From: Mariannaea sp. PMI_226
Taxonomy: Eukaryota; Ascomycota; Sordariomycetes; Hypocreales; Nectriaceae
Length of the DNA: 64,000 nucleotides
Direction of reading: 5' to 3'
Assembly: GCA_024336345.1 (NCBI GenBank)
Contig: JANFOG010000001.1
Coordinates: 744,001-808,000 of the forward strand
The translations under genes and the position numbers were made by a program. Below are positions 1 through 12,462 of the stretch, piece after piece. The notes beneath the pieces are model-generated. The model did not search any database. It was not told the DNA's origin and worked only from the letters and a program-made list of their open reading frames with translations. Within the stretch, counting starts at the first letter, position 1; every line of letters starts with the position of its first letter.

Positions 1-147
1 TTTTTTGGTTTCTTTTTTTTTTAGTCACGAGCACGAAATGACAAAAAAAGCTGAAACGTGTATCCCGTATTTCGCATGCAGGTCAACGATTTCTGATTGC
101 TCAGACTATCTAAGGTATGGCCTAGTTTTGAAAGAGAAACAGAGAGC

Positions 148-170
148 AAAAAAAAAAAAAAAAAAAAAAA
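148..170. repeat. Poly(A) homopolymer, 23 bases
   Basis: An uninterrupted run of 23 A residues in non-coding DNA. No target-site duplication or mobile-element coding sequence is visible beside it, so it is reported only as a homopolymer. Confidence 0.9.
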
Positions 171-1299
171 GAGGTGTGAACTGTTCGGATGCAGGCAATT
201 GGAGCCGGGAGTTTTGACTAGGATGAGCCAACCCATGATACCACACAATGGTTACTAGGTTACTACTCTACTAAATTAACGGCCACGATCTTTGATGCAA
301 GCGTTTTGCAGATATTGTGACAAATGGGAAGGGAACAAAAAAAAACATAAGAATGCTGACAAGATTTGAGTTTACCTACTTCAGATTTATAGAAATTAGA
401 CAATAGCAGGGGATGTTTTACACACAAAATAAGGTAGTTAGTTCACTGAGCTTCAAGCTCGCCTACTACAGATTACTGGGTATGCGTTTTGTCCCCCTGC
501 TCCTGCTTCTCCTCCTCTTGCCCTCGTATCTTTCCCCTCCTTCCTCTTCCAACCCTTGTCCGCCACCTCGCCGCCCTTGGCAACGACCTAAGGCAACTAC
601 AGCAAGAAAGAGGTAAGGCAGGTACCGTAGATAGGTACAGTATGCAGGTGCCGTAGGTCGGTGCAGTAACTAGGTAGGTAAGGTACCTAGCACCACCCGA
701 CTCCATCAAAACAGCGAGACATGCATCACTGTCGAAGATGGCAAACAGGGATCCTCCATGCGCCAAGTCACCAACCAACCCATTGTCCCGTTGTTGTCCC
801 ATTGTCCCATTTTCCCATCACGCATGTGCATGCATCTCCCAAAAGCAAGGGACAGGCACAAGCAGGCCAAAGGTGCCAAGGGCAACACAGACCCCTTCCA
901 GGGCCGCACATCCACTGACTGACGAGAAGTGCTGTCGTGTCTCTCAATTTAATAATATGGAACCAAGGCGTTACGTCCAAATCATGTGCAGACTTAAGGT
1001 CTTTGTCGTCTACGGTTACCTACCTACCTAGTTTATATCCCAATTCCTCCCCCATACTTGGGTACACTTGCTCTTCTTCCCCGTCCAGCCTCACCTAATC
1101 CTCCCGCCCCGTCCCGTCCCAGCCCGGTCATTCGTTTTCATCTTTGTTGTTGTATATATCTCGGAATCTAGAATCATTTCTGTTAGTGTAGACCGGCTTC
1201 ACTTACGACTCTAAAGACGTTGTTCTGAAAGTATCAGCACTTCCTCCGTCCACAACCACAACAGCATTACGCATCAGCTCCAACCTAATACACAGCAGC

Positions 1300-1348
1300 C
1301 TCAATCTCAACCTCAACCTCAACCTCAATCAGCTTCAGCTTCAGCTTC
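1300..1348 (+). repeat. CTCAAC and AGCTTC hexamer repeats in a leader
   Basis: A short tandem array of CTCAAC units (about 1305-1327) is followed by three AGCTTC units (about 1331-1348), ending some 45 bases before the start codon of the Ecm33-like gene. It is probably transcribed leader. C/T/A-rich unstructured leaders are common in highly expressed fungal genes. Confidence 0.7.
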
Positions 1349-1394
1349 TAGACTCCAGATCCATCTCATAACCCTTTAACTCACAACTCCCACA

Positions 1395-2929
1395 ATGAGG
1401 TTACCAGCGCAAGTCGCTGCAAATACCGCCACAGCTATTCCTTTCTGGCTATCACTGTTCTCCGTCTTCTCAGGCACGTATTCCTCCTTCTTTGACCGTC
1501 CACTAAATAGAATACCCTATGCTTACACGCACACCCCTTCACAGGAACCGCTATCGCCATTGATTGTACCAATGTAACTATTGCTAATGCTAATGACGCT
1601 GCCGACGTCCGGAAAACCTGTACTGTCATCACTGGAAGCTTAGGATTTGCCAAGGACCTCAGCGTAGACATCAATCTCGATGGAGTGCAAGAGATCAAGG
1701 GCGACGTGACGCACTCTGGCTGCGAAGAGTCCTGGGATGACTGCGCCATACCAGCCCCGTTCTCCATCTCCAGTTCCACGCTCACTAGAATCGGGGGTGC
1801 CCTCAGCTTCTATTATTTCCAAGGCCTTGAGGAATTATCCTTCCCAAGTCTGACCGAGGTCTACGGATCTGTGTCGTTAAAACGCCTCCATCAGCTCAAG
1901 ACACTCGATATCACCAAGCTTGCCAGGCTGGGCTACTTCATAATCGAAGCTGCCAATCTAACGAAGCTGGAGCATGAGGGCCTTCGAGGATTTACTGGTC
2001 AAAACAAGTACGGTTCCGTCGCCTTTAATGCTGCTGCTATCACATCAGTAGACAGCTTCTTCAACTATCCCATCCAGGCAAATGGCAGCGCCGAACAGTC
2101 AGGTGTCACCATTTCGGGCGACTATCTCCCCAATATTAAAAGCCTCAACTTTGCCTGGGCAACAGCACCGCTGCTCTGGGTCTCAGGCGATAACATTAAC
2201 GTGACGCTGGGTAACTCAAAGGTGTCATCCATGGAAATCGGCAGTCTTGTTCTTAAGGGCAACATTACTTCGTTGGCCCGTGATAGCGCGGTGAAAAACC
2301 TGACTGTTGGTACTTTCGACATGGAAGGAGACAACTCGATGGAAGCACTCGATATTTCTTTTGATCAGCTAAGCGGTCTGAGTGTGTCATCTAGCGACAA
2401 TCTGCAAAGCATCAAGTTGCCCAGCAGCGCCCGCGCTTGGGATAACCTTGACCTGAGCATCTCATTCTGTAAGAGCCTCGACCTCAGCTCCGAGTATGAC
2501 GGCAAAGAGCAGGTGTGGTATTGGCCGGAGAAGAACATGACCTCAATCTCAATTATTGGAGTCAACATCACTAATGATTTTTTGTAAGTGGCATCGAAAT
2601 TGATTGCTGATGGCCGGCTCAACATTTGAACAACTACAGACCTCAAAGCTGACTGACCATATTTTACCTTCTGTAGTGACTCGTTTTTGGATTACCATGC
2701 CAATGGCAACAACACCCTAAAAGTTCTGAAAGAGTTTTCAGTCATCCCAAACAGGGTTCAAAAAACTGCCTTCAACTGCACGCCCTTCGCTGAGCTGAAG
2801 GAACGAGGAGTTCTGGCTGGCACCTACCAGTGCTCAAACGTAACAGCATCTGGCGCCAGTCCCAACTATCTCAATGGAGTGTGGCACTACGGGATTGCAT
2901 CTGTAGCGATTGCTTTCAGTTTGTTTTAA
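1395..2929 (+). CDS. Ecm33/Sps2-like GPI-anchored cell wall protein
   Basis: Three exons, 1395-1473, 1545-2583 and 2677-2929, give 456 residues. The N terminus is a signal peptide ending about SGTAIA before IDC. The body is a series of leucine-rich repeat / receptor L-domain units (for example LEELSFPSLTEV, LKTLDITKLARLG) with many N-glycosylation sequons and conserved cysteines. The C terminus is a small-residue patch (TASGAS) followed by a hydrophobic tail, as expected for GPI attachment. The family (yeast Ecm33, Sps2) sits at the plasma membrane and wall and is needed for wall integrity. The usual Ser/Thr-rich stalk before the GPI site is short here. Intron 1 only preserves the frame with a GC donor (AG|GCACGT); intron 2 is a standard GTAAGT intron. 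The family is clear; the exact yeast orthologue is not. Confidence 0.87.
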
Positions 2930-3269
2930 TAGATGCGAGGCGACAAGCTAAATGATAATTTTTTTTTCATGGTTATGGAATAACTTTACGAAGGAGAGAC
3001 CGTATCTGTTTTTTTTTCAACAGTACGCCCATAATATACTTTCGATATACAGCTATGCATAGACGTATTATAGAAATGCGCGTATGATGTGTGTATGTGA
3101 AGTACGCCCATTGACAATGGGATGTTCGCGTTTCCAAGGTGTCAATCTTTGTCCGCGTATACTATCATCATTAGTGACTTAGCCGAGGTGCCCGTACGCG
3201 TATGAAAACTTTTATTTGTCCCGTAGCAAACGTATTAAAAAATCGACAATTAGTGTCTCAAGGCACTCG
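2930..3269. other. Convergent 3' intergenic region
   Basis: This separates the 3' ends of the Ecm33-like gene (+) and the Cys-rich membrane protein gene (-). It is A/T-rich with T runs near 2960 and 3010 and presumably holds both poly(A) sites. No gene is seen. Confidence 0.6.
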
Positions 3270-4284
3270 TCATGGCTGCTGCCCCTCCAATTCAGCCCGC
3301 GCGCGAGAGCTATCCAACTCCTGCGGCATCCTAGCTTCAGATTTTGGACGAGACTCAGGGCTCCATGCTGCCCCCACATTCATAGTCATGGGTGGCCATC
3401 CTCCTGGACCGTAAGCGTAGGGGTTTGGCGGCTGAGTCTGAGCCTGAGTCTGAGCCTCCATCATCTTCTTGCTCTTTCGCAGCTTCCACAGCAAAAATGC
3501 AACAGTGGCGATGAGCAGTACTCCAACGCCCACGCCGATACCGATCCCTATCTTGACTCCGGAGCTCAAACCCTCTGTTGAGCCGGCCGCCTGTGATGTT
3601 GTCGCGCTTTTGTCACCGGTGGTTGAAGGGAGCAACCTGGAGGTGGTAGAGGCTGCTCCAGGCCGGCCAGTTGCGGTCGTTTTTGCAGATGTTGGCGCAT
3701 TAGTCAACGCTCTCAGAACGACATAGTGAGAGGATTGCGGGTTGTAAGTGGCCCAAGTATCGGGCTTCGAAGGGGGGACCTGGAATTGGCCAACACCGCT
3801 GTCGCAGCAGCCGTCCGTGTGATCGCAACAGTAGGATGTACTCGTGCCGGTCACATTAGAGCAAGATACCAGATTCGTCCCTCCGGTATCAGCACCTGAA
3901 ATGAAAGAGAAAATAAACACCCCCATGGTCAGCGAATGATGAACACCTTCGACATGATCCAAACAAAGGCCAAACACCCTACAAGTTAGGACTGTACTTA
4001 CTCAGGCAGTAAGAAGGACAAAACTCGGATCCCCAGGTCTTGTCTGTACAAGAGCCCCGAATGAAACCCCCGTTACCATCTATGCACAACAGGTTGGTGG
4101 AGCAAGCTGAGCCGGAACTTGAACCGCAACAGGCGCTCTGGTCGAGGTTGGGATTACATGGGCGATCGTTTACCGCCTCGTCTCCGTTGGGATAGTAGCA
4201 TTTTCTTCTATCGGCGGAAGAGAATTGTAGGTAAGAGGAAAGAAGGGTAAGAAAAAGAAGACGACAAGAGTGTGACCTTAACAT
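3270..4284 (-). CDS. Secreted-N-terminus, Cys-rich single-span membrane protein
   Basis: Two exons read right to left, 4284-4002 and 3895-3270 (intron 3896-4001, GTAAGT...TTTCAG, phase 1), encode 302 residues. A signal peptide (MLRSHSC...FSSA) is followed by a Cys-rich ectodomain starting RKCYYPNGD and containing SACC, SYCC and DGCC pairs. Next come a Ser/Thr/Ala-rich linker, one glycine-rich transmembrane helix (GVKIGIGIGVGVGVLLI, about residues 200-225), a basic stop-transfer (KLRKSKK), and a Gln/Pro-rich cytosolic tail. This architecture is widespread in filamentous ascomycetes and resembles Mid2/Wsc-type surface sensors in layout, but no biochemical role is known to me. An in-frame ATG at 4389 would add a GA-repeat-encoded segment and bury the signal peptide, so 4284 is preferred. 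Confidence 0.8.
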
Positions 4285-7200
4285 GTCGAGGAGTAAATAG
4301 CTTTTCCTGGTATCCCGCAGCACAAAGAATGAGAGAGAGAGAGACAGACAGACAGCAAAAGGGGGAAGCGAGAAGAGAAGAGGTATCATCAGATGAAAAG
4401 AATTGCAAATGAGCAGGGCTTAATAATATCTGCCCGGATACAATGACAACGGTGGCTCCCAGAATCCTTTTCGAAACCTGCAGCCCAAATTACTAGGTAT
4501 TTAGAAAGGAGCGCATCAGACCAACATAACCCGCCGAGCCCGAGTTCTCAGATCCCTGCCACACCAGTTAGCAGCACAACCCTGACCACGTCTGCCCCCC
4601 TCCCCAGCGCTTATGTTTGTGCTTTCCTAGTGGGTTGTATTTTGAATTCGATACATAATAGATAGTATGTGGCGCATTTCTCAAACTCTTACTATCCCTT
4701 CCCCAAAGGCAATGTTCCGGTCGATCCTCCGAATGGGAACGGGGGGGTGAGGGCCAATCAGCCCCATCCACGCGCCAACACGTATTCCGTTATTTTCTCT
4801 TGCTGTTTTGGTAATGAGCAGTGATTGTAGCCAAGGAGAAAGCAAAGGTGGATGTGAAGAGTGGTAAGTAGAGGAACTTGGTGTGATCAGTGCGGCTGGT
4901 ATCCTTGAGGGGAAGAGCTGGCTGTGTTGGCTGTGTCGTCCAGGGGTTATATGAAGACGACCAACATCAACTGTTTCATACAAGGCGTAGATGGTCAAAT
5001 GGCAGTGAAGATGCAAGAATGAGGCGTAGGTACATTAATGAGATATCCATTTCTATAATTGTACCTGCACTATTTGGACTACATTTGGAAGTTCCTGATC
5101 TTCAGACTGACTGTACTCGGAGACAAACTTGGAAAGGGATGTGACTTGAAATTACCACGAGCTGAAGAGGAAATACAAGGACGACGAGTAAATTTGGGGA
5201 GGGTAATGAGGTGAGGTCACCATGAAACCTGCAATCGACATAATATCGTCTGTGGAAGAATTGTGCTTCTTTTTGTCAAGTCTATTGGTGCAACGGGTCG
5301 CCCAGAACCAGAACCAACACAACACATTGGCGCGTCCTCGGATGGCAGAAACGGTCCATTTTTTTATGATGATGAAAAAATCCAATGATCAGCCTTCTTT
5401 CATCTCGAGTACTGCACTCTGCTGCTCAATTGACTCCATACCCTTCAGGATTGTTGCCCCTGTATCGTTGGCTTTGTTGGTTCTCGCGCAGCTGCCCGTG
5501 GACATGGCATGGCATGGCACATGGCACAAAGGGCGAATGCGTTCTGTCGTTCTATGGCGTTTAGGAAGCGCCTCTGCCTCTCTGTGGAAGCCTCTTTTCA
5601 GACTTGAGAGGATGCGCGGCAAGCTGCAAAGCCTGATTGGCTTGATCGGACCCGTCCCCACTGTCCTTGATCCCTCCCAAGGCACAGCAGACAAGGCATT
5701 CAATCCTACAGCTTTGTCTGGTGGGCTGATCTTTTTTACTCTACTTTGACTTTCAAAGTGCGACTTGATGGTAGCTGATGCCCCCAAAAGAGGAAAAAGA
5801 AAAACAAGGCAAAAGGAAAAAGGAAAAAGGCGAAGGCGAGAAGAAATGGAAAGGTTATCGAAGACAAGCTCGCAACCTCCACTGTGACAGCTGGATAAAC
5901 AGAATGATTTGAAAAAAAAAAAAAATAGCCCGGAAGAAGGCAGAAGTGCTCGAAGTCCTTTCATCCCATGTTGGCACTTCTAAAAATAAGGTCCTGCATC
6001 CTTCAAACTATGGCCTGCTTCTCAGGGCTCTGCCCAACACTGAGTACTGTACAGACCCTACATAGCATGAGAAAGCCATAAGGGCACACACATCCCCTTG
6101 AAGAAAAGCGTACGATTACCGAGCAAATAACGAATATATTATGCTGTGGTGTGTGCGCCTTTGGCAGGCATCATCTTGAGCCCTTCTCTCAAACCTGTAT
6201 CACTCTCTCCTCACCATCGATATCCTGATTTTCGCCAAGAGCTTTGGCTAGCAGGCACATTGTCGTTCAGCAGTTCGTTCATCGGATCCCAATTGCAATT
6301 AGACTTAACCGATTCTGCCGAGGAGACGGCAAATATACATGATCAACTTGTTAAGTACTCTGAGAAGTATATCTAAATCCCTTTCATACGTCGCTTCTTC
6401 CTCTTCTGCTAAGACACGAGTGCCTCTGGGCTGGCCCTCGGCATTTTTTTTATACGTACAAACAATGGCCATAATGTAACGGCCGTCTTGGGGGCATGTG
6501 ATGGCATTGACAGCAGCGCTGACCTAAATACCACTGTCTTCACACCCTCGGGAAATCGAGCGGCTAATAGCTTCTAGAAAGCAGAGTGCAGCATCAATCA
6601 CGTTTATAAAGTATCAACTGGATATTTACTCTTACGACCCGATGGCTATGCAATGCTTGGTCACGACTACACACTGGACCCCAGCTGAGGTGTGATGGAA
6701 ACGACTTGGACGAGGAAGAATACGAAGGTGGAAGTGGCTGTCAGCAAACATCCATGCCAAAGAGAAAATAAGGGAGAAGATTGGCTGGTCGGTAATTGCA
6801 ATGACGCAAACAGATCGTCGTTGAGTTGCATCTCCAATGCATGATCGATACGTTCTCGACTTCGCGGGATGGATGATATGCATCACGCGGGGACTGTCCC
6901 CTTGTGTTGACAATATGTCTCCTCCCTAATGGAAAACAAGCCAAGCCCTCCAGGTCCGTCTAAAAGTACAGAGCATGCGCAACAAACTCCGAAACATGTA
7001 TGCACCATGAGATGACAGTACTCCGCACCTGGATAGGATGCATGCCTACCTTGGCACACACACACACGCACACCGGCTACCTAGAGAGCCGGGTAATTTT
7101 TTCATCCCGTTCGTTATGACTTTGCTAGTTTACGTACAAACTCCCCGAAGAAGGGGGTTCTGTTGCTAAAAATGTCGGCGGGAACAAAGGAAAGAAATGG

Positions 7201-10183
7201 GAAAAGAGAGGGAAAACGTGAATGGGGGAGGGGGGAAAGGAAAAGGGAATCAAGCGTCACTCATTGTCCCAGAGACAAAGAGACAATGCAGTCAACGTCA
7301 ACGGGCAGCCCACACACAAAACCTCCATCAAGTCATATCACGAGACCCATCTGGCGACAGATATTTGAGTGGGGGTTCTAAGATACCAAGGTAGGTAGGT
7401 ATGTATGTAATGTAGCCACGAAAAAACCATAGGAAGCCATCACACAAAAGCGTACAACCTCCCTCAAACGAGCGGCAAATTAGTCTGGCAACGGGTTCCC
7501 CGAGAATTGACCGCCTGTGGAAGGAGGCGGAGACGGTCGAGACGCGACTTGGAAGATGTCTGCGCTGGTTGAGGAACCAAAAGTTGCTTGAATGAAGGAA
7601 GAAAGAAGGAGAAAAAAAAAGCCAGAGAAAACTTGACAAAATAAATAAAATGGGAGCTTTCGAATTAGTGGGGGTCCAAGCCACTACCCAAGGTACCTTT
7701 CTCTCCACTCTTATTGTATGCCCTCATCTAATAAAAGATCTTGGTGGGGTGTGTTGGCCTACCCTATACTTTGCTCATGGCCATCCCAAGTCTGCGTGAA
7801 AAAGACGATGAAATGGTGAAATAGTATGAAAGTTAGGCATTTATCGTCTTCTGATGCTCGCCGCCTGGTTTTTGGTTGTTTTTTTCATATCTACATAATA
7901 AGCATGGGTGGTCAAGCAAAATAGAATTTACGGTGCACTGTCCGCGCGCAAGGTTTCAATAGGCACCCTCCAACAGTTTTATGAGCAGTGACCGAATCTA
8001 TTTGCTATCATTTTATGTGAGTTCGGCCCTTCGATAGCTACTTGCGGGGGTGGGTAGGATCAAGCGACGGAGAAGCAAGACACACGATGATTTCCCTAAT
8101 TCGGTCAAGCCAGTCGCGTGTATGGAACAGACTATGTTCTCCTTCTCCAGGCGTGTACTAGATGAGAGAGACGATATCACGCTTCTCGGCGCGGCTGGCT
8201 CGGTTGCCTACGTGCATGGCTGATCACGCTCCCGAACCGTCTCCACCAACCTAAGTCGAGCAGCGGGGAGTTCGATGCTCCCGCGTGTTTCTTATTTATT
8301 TATTTATTTATTTGGGTGGTAATGGTAGGCATCTGGCATTGTCTCGAAAGTCCGCCGTATGGGCCTTCAGCCAACCTGTCAGGCGGAGGGGGAAGCGTCA
8401 CGAGGTCTGAAGCATGACGCTCAGACAAGGAGAAACATATGGGATGGAGATGAGCGGTTTTTTTTATGGCTGTTGAGAGAAATAACAAAAATCAAATGAT
8501 CGTGTGTGGGTTCATTTTCGTCTTGCGAGATGCCTATTATCGTGTAGTTGCGCATTGTTGGCAAAGAACCCCTCCTCGCTCCATTCCGAATAGAACTAGG
8601 TATGTTGCAGCTCAGGCACCCTTTTCCTCTCTGCGCGCGTTGCAGCAGCAGGACCCTGAGAAATGACGTAAGGGCCACTTGCTTTCAACAAGGTGCATTC
8701 TTGATGAGGGATCGACGAGATCGTGTGTCGTGTGCTCATGAACCTTTTTGCTAAAGTCGTTTGACTCGTTACTGTTGATGAGGGGGGGCCATCTCTCTCT
8801 GGCCCTCCCCTCCATCCCATCTTGGTTTTTTTTTTGTTCCCTCTCACACTGTCCAGCCGTCCATCGTTTGCCATTCATAGCACACACGTGTATTCCACGG
8901 ACCGCCAAGATTGGCTGTCCCCAAGAGATGTCCTGGAGGTGTCTCACGGTGGTAGGCGCCGGCTCACACATGCTCCCGGAGCGTCAGCCATCAGCCATCA
9001 TCCATCAGCAAAGGGGCGCGTGCCGACATGAACACACCGCACAGGCTGAGCTTGACTTGGTTGAATGACCATCAGGGTTGATGGACCAATGTGAAGCAGC
9101 TCTGCAACAGACGGAGTGAGGGATGGGATAGATGGGTGGGTGGATAGACGCAGGGAGCTAGGAGGGAGGCACTATGCTAGAGTGGAACGTTTACAGTGCA
9201 CACATAGTGCTGTAGTCTGTGCAATGACTTGATAATTAGGTAGCTACTATAGGTAGTGTAGGTAAAATGTGGATTGTTAACGTGGGGACCAAGTTGGGGG
9301 AAAGGGTTTATTAACATAAGGTATGCCAACTCACCTGCTCTTTGTGTTCCCATTCACTTTTTTCTGAAGAGAAACAACTTCTCTTACAATCGTCTCTTTG
9401 TTTTAAATCTTCCTTTACTTTAACAAAGGGTTTGTCGAGGCGCCAAAAGACACAGTCAGACGGATAGAGGGGATTCATATCAGCTTTGGTTGGTGGAGCC
9501 TCACTTTCCTTTGATTCTCCCTCCCATCATCCTCTTTTTTTTCCCCCTCTTCTTCTTCTCCTTCTTCTCCCCCTAAAAAAACCAGCTAGCGAAAACGCCC
9601 CCCCAACTAGCTGGATCAGACGCCCAGCGACAGTGCATCAAGTAGCTGTCAACCCTTCCACCATCATTGTCAATTGGGCCTGGACGTGGAAAATAAAAAG
9701 GTTCAGTAGGAGGACCCCTGCTTTCCTCACATTTTCTCCCTCCTCTGCTACCCAAATGAAGGGGGAATGACTTCACGGTCTTCAGTCTTCAGTCTCCAGT
9801 CTTCGTCATTCACCTAAACGTCGCCTGTTATCTTACGGCATAGCAAGCAGGCAAGGTAGATGCTTTCACGAGCAGCTTCCTGAGAAGAACCGACCCACGA
9901 AGCCACTTCTCTCATCCCACTATCCCGCTGGAGCTGGAACTTTGCCCTTCTGTTCTGCCATAGTGTGAATTCGTCTTCATTCATACTTTGCACTCTCAGA
10001 AAAGCTTGTCCTTTAATAGCCTTTTTATTTTTTTTATTCTGCGATGCAATTCTTCCTCGGTGCTCATTTCAACTATTACAATCATATTTCGATCTCCTGC
10101 ACCTCTTGAGCCATCGGATCTCGTTCAAACTCGAAGAACTTTTTCCAATCCCCCCACCGCCGCAACTGTTCCGTCTCTCAACA
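4285..10183. other. 5.9 kb gene-free stretch
   Basis: No frame here shows a domain, a convincing splice structure or protein-like composition. It holds a GA repeat (about 4330-4350), CATGG repeats (about 5500-5525), a TTTA microsatellite (8292-8313), TAGGTAGG-type motifs (about 7390-7405 and 9238-9262), CT-rich tracts (about 9530-9575) and, from about 9900, the probable leader of the polyphosphatase gene. Both flanking genes are transcribed away from it, so it includes two divergent promoters. An unrecognised lncRNA or a short multi-exon gene cannot be excluded. Confidence 0.5.
8292..8313. repeat. (TTAT)n microsatellite
   Basis: Five tandem TTAT units in non-coding DNA. Confidence 0.9.
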
Positions 10184-12462
10184 ATGCCCAATCTAGGCGC
10201 CCGGCTGCTGGTCGCGGCTGTCCTACTGCTGCCCAGCGTCACTTCATCCCCAATACTGGATGTCAACAATGGCGCGGTCACCAATTTTCAAAGCGAGGAT
10301 GGTTCGGATTATGCGACACCACCTCAACATGACCTGAACCAACCCCGAAAACTGCAGGGCAGGTTCCTGCATATCACAGGTACGTTACGCATGCGCATTG
10401 GGCGGGACTTGATGGGGTTTCGTTGGTGCGATGTGTTGCCGTCAATGTAGCCCTCCCCCCCCTTTTCCCCAATTTCCATCCTGTAGGTGTGCGCGCGGCA
10501 CGCTGCATTGGCTGTGACGACGTTTCCCTTGAACTTAATCTGACATTCAAGTCTCAAACTCTAGATTTTCATCCCGACGCCTTCTACAAGCCTTATACCT
10601 CCACACAAGAAGGCATTGCCTGCCATCGCAAAAAGGGCACCGCGGGTGCCTACGGCGCAGAGACCACCGAGTGCGATTCGCCACTGTCCCTCGTCGACGC
10701 GACCCTCGATTGGGTCCGCACGAACCTCAAGGACCAAGTTGACTTTGTCGTTTGGACCGGCGACACTGCCCGCCATGATAGCGACGAGAAGATTCCCCGA
10801 AACAAGAGCGATGTCCTCGGCACAAACCAACTCGTCTCCCAGAAGATGGTCGATGCCTTCTCCGACGATGGCCAACTCACAATTCCCATAATTCCTACGT
10901 TTGGCAACAACGACTTTCTCCCACACAATATCTTTTACCAGGGTCCCAACAAGTGGCTCCAGGCCTATAGCGAGATCTGGCATCGCTTCATTCCCGAGGA
11001 GCAGCGCCACTCATTTGGCTTCGGTGGTTGGTTTGAGGTTGAGGTCATCCCCGATAAGCTCTCGGTGTTTAGCCTCAACACCATGTACTTCTTCGACCGC
11101 AACGCTGGCGTCGATGGCTGCGCCGACCCTCTTGAACCGGGCTTCAAGCACCTCGAATGGCTGAGCATTCAATTGCAGCGTGTTCGTGAGCGCGGCATGA
11201 AGGCCATGCTGATTGGCCATGTCCCACCAGCCCGAACCGAGAGTAAACAGAATTGGGATGAGACATGCTGGCAGAAATACACGATGTGGCTTCAGCAATT
11301 CCGCGATGTTGTCGCGGGTTCCTTTTATGGCCATATGAACATTGATCATTTCCTACTTCAGGATACCAAGGATATTGATCTTGGACTTCTCAGTGATGAT
11401 GAAAATGTTTCGCTGGCTCAACGCGGCAAGAAGGAAAAGGGTTTCTCAAGTAAATCAAAGAGTGACTATCTCCGAGAGCTGAGAAATTCATGGGCAGATC
11501 TACCAGGCGCCGTCAAGAACTCCATGGAAGACGACGATAGAGAAGAAGTAGAAGATGAGGATTTCGAGGAGCTCGGCAAGAAGCACCGTAAAAAGAAGAA
11601 GAAGCATGGCCACGGCCTGAAGAAGATTGGTGGTAAATACGGCGAGCGATATCAGTTGTCGCTGATCAGCCCTAGCGTCGTCCCCAACTTCTTTCCTACA
11701 CTGCGAGTGGTCGAATACAATATTACTGGTATAGAGGACTCACCTCTGTGGACAGACAGTTTCAAAAGCGAAAATGGAAACCACTTGATCACCCCAGAGT
11801 TGTGGGAAGCTGATGATGAACAAGAACAAGTTCGTCTGGAGCTCAAGCGGGATCTCAGTGCCGAAGGGAAGAAGAAGCGAAAGAAGGGCAAAAAGGGGCA
11901 CAAGAAGAAGCCGACCGATCCTAATCTTGTGATCCCCCCCGAGCCACCCAAAGACTCAATCCCTGGTCCTGCATATCTCCCCCAGGCTTTCACCTTGACC
12001 GGCTATACCCAATATTTCGCTAATCTTACGCACATCAATAACCAGGTTGAGGACACTGCAGAGGGTGACTTGAGCAACGAGAGCTTGGAGAACGATAAGC
12101 CCAAACCTCGCGAGTTCAAATACGAGATCGAGTACAGCACCTTTACTGACAAGGTTTACAAGCTGCGTGATCTGACCGTCAGAAGCTACTTGAAGCTTGC
12201 ATACAGAATCGGCAAGCAAGAGCTCGAGGGCGTGTCAACAGAAGAAATCGACGAAATAGATGAATTAAACGAAGATGACAACGACGATACGATGGGCTCG
12301 GAAGATGAGACAAGCGCCGAGAGACAAGACAAGAAGAAAAAGAAGAAGAAGGAGAAGAATAAAAAGCCCAAGGAAAAACTCAACAAGACCTGGCGACAAT
12401 TCGTTCGTCGTGCCTTTGTCAGCACCATTTCCGAGAAAGAGCTCAAGAAGTTGACGGAGTAA
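10184..12462 (+). CDS. PPN1: Endopolyphosphatase (Ppn1/Phm5 family)
   Basis: Two exons, 10184-10379 and 10565-12462, encode 697 residues, close to the 674 of yeast Ppn1. A short N-terminal hydrophobic segment (LLVAAVLLLPSV) suits a signal anchor directing the enzyme to the vacuole, where it cleaves inorganic polyphosphate internally. Calcineurin-type metallophosphoesterase motifs are in order: HITDFHPD (about 63-70), GDTARHD, GNND, GHVPP and YGHMNID. The acceptor at 10564 is chosen because it restores HITDFHPD; the earlier possible acceptor at 10486 would insert 26 unrelated residues inside the first metal motif. The C-terminal half has three striking acidic plus poly-lysine tracts (about 11530-11620, 11860-11915 and 12240-12375). 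The gene is convergent with the kelch gene. Assignment is secure; the function of the Lys tracts is unknown. Confidence 0.92.

Larger units (their letters stand above)
1..1394. other. Gene-free left edge and leader of the Ecm33-like gene
   Basis: I see no supportable gene here. It contains a 23-base A run (148-170), short repeats of a CCCATTGTCC-like unit near 780-815, TAGGTAGGTA/TACCTACCTA motifs (671-680 and about 1017-1031), and from about 1040 a C/T-rich promoter and leader for the gene starting at 1395. The small frames here have no family resemblance and low-complexity composition. Confidence 0.6.

Noticed and set aside
4285..4389. Upstream in-frame ATG (4389) for the Cys-rich membrane protein
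   Set aside because: It would add a segment from a GA-repeat leader and place the signal peptide internally. 4284 gives a normal signal peptide at the N terminus.
5389..5964. 191-codon ATG frame on the minus strand in the 5.9 kb gap
   Set aside because: It starts with a poly-Phe tract from a T run, has no domain or secretion signal and overlaps an equally long frame on the other strand. Protein-like composition is absent.
10487..10564. Earlier acceptor for the endopolyphosphatase intron, keeping 78 nt as exon
   Set aside because: It stays in frame but inserts 26 unrelated residues into the HITDFHPD metal-binding motif. The later acceptor restores the family sequence.
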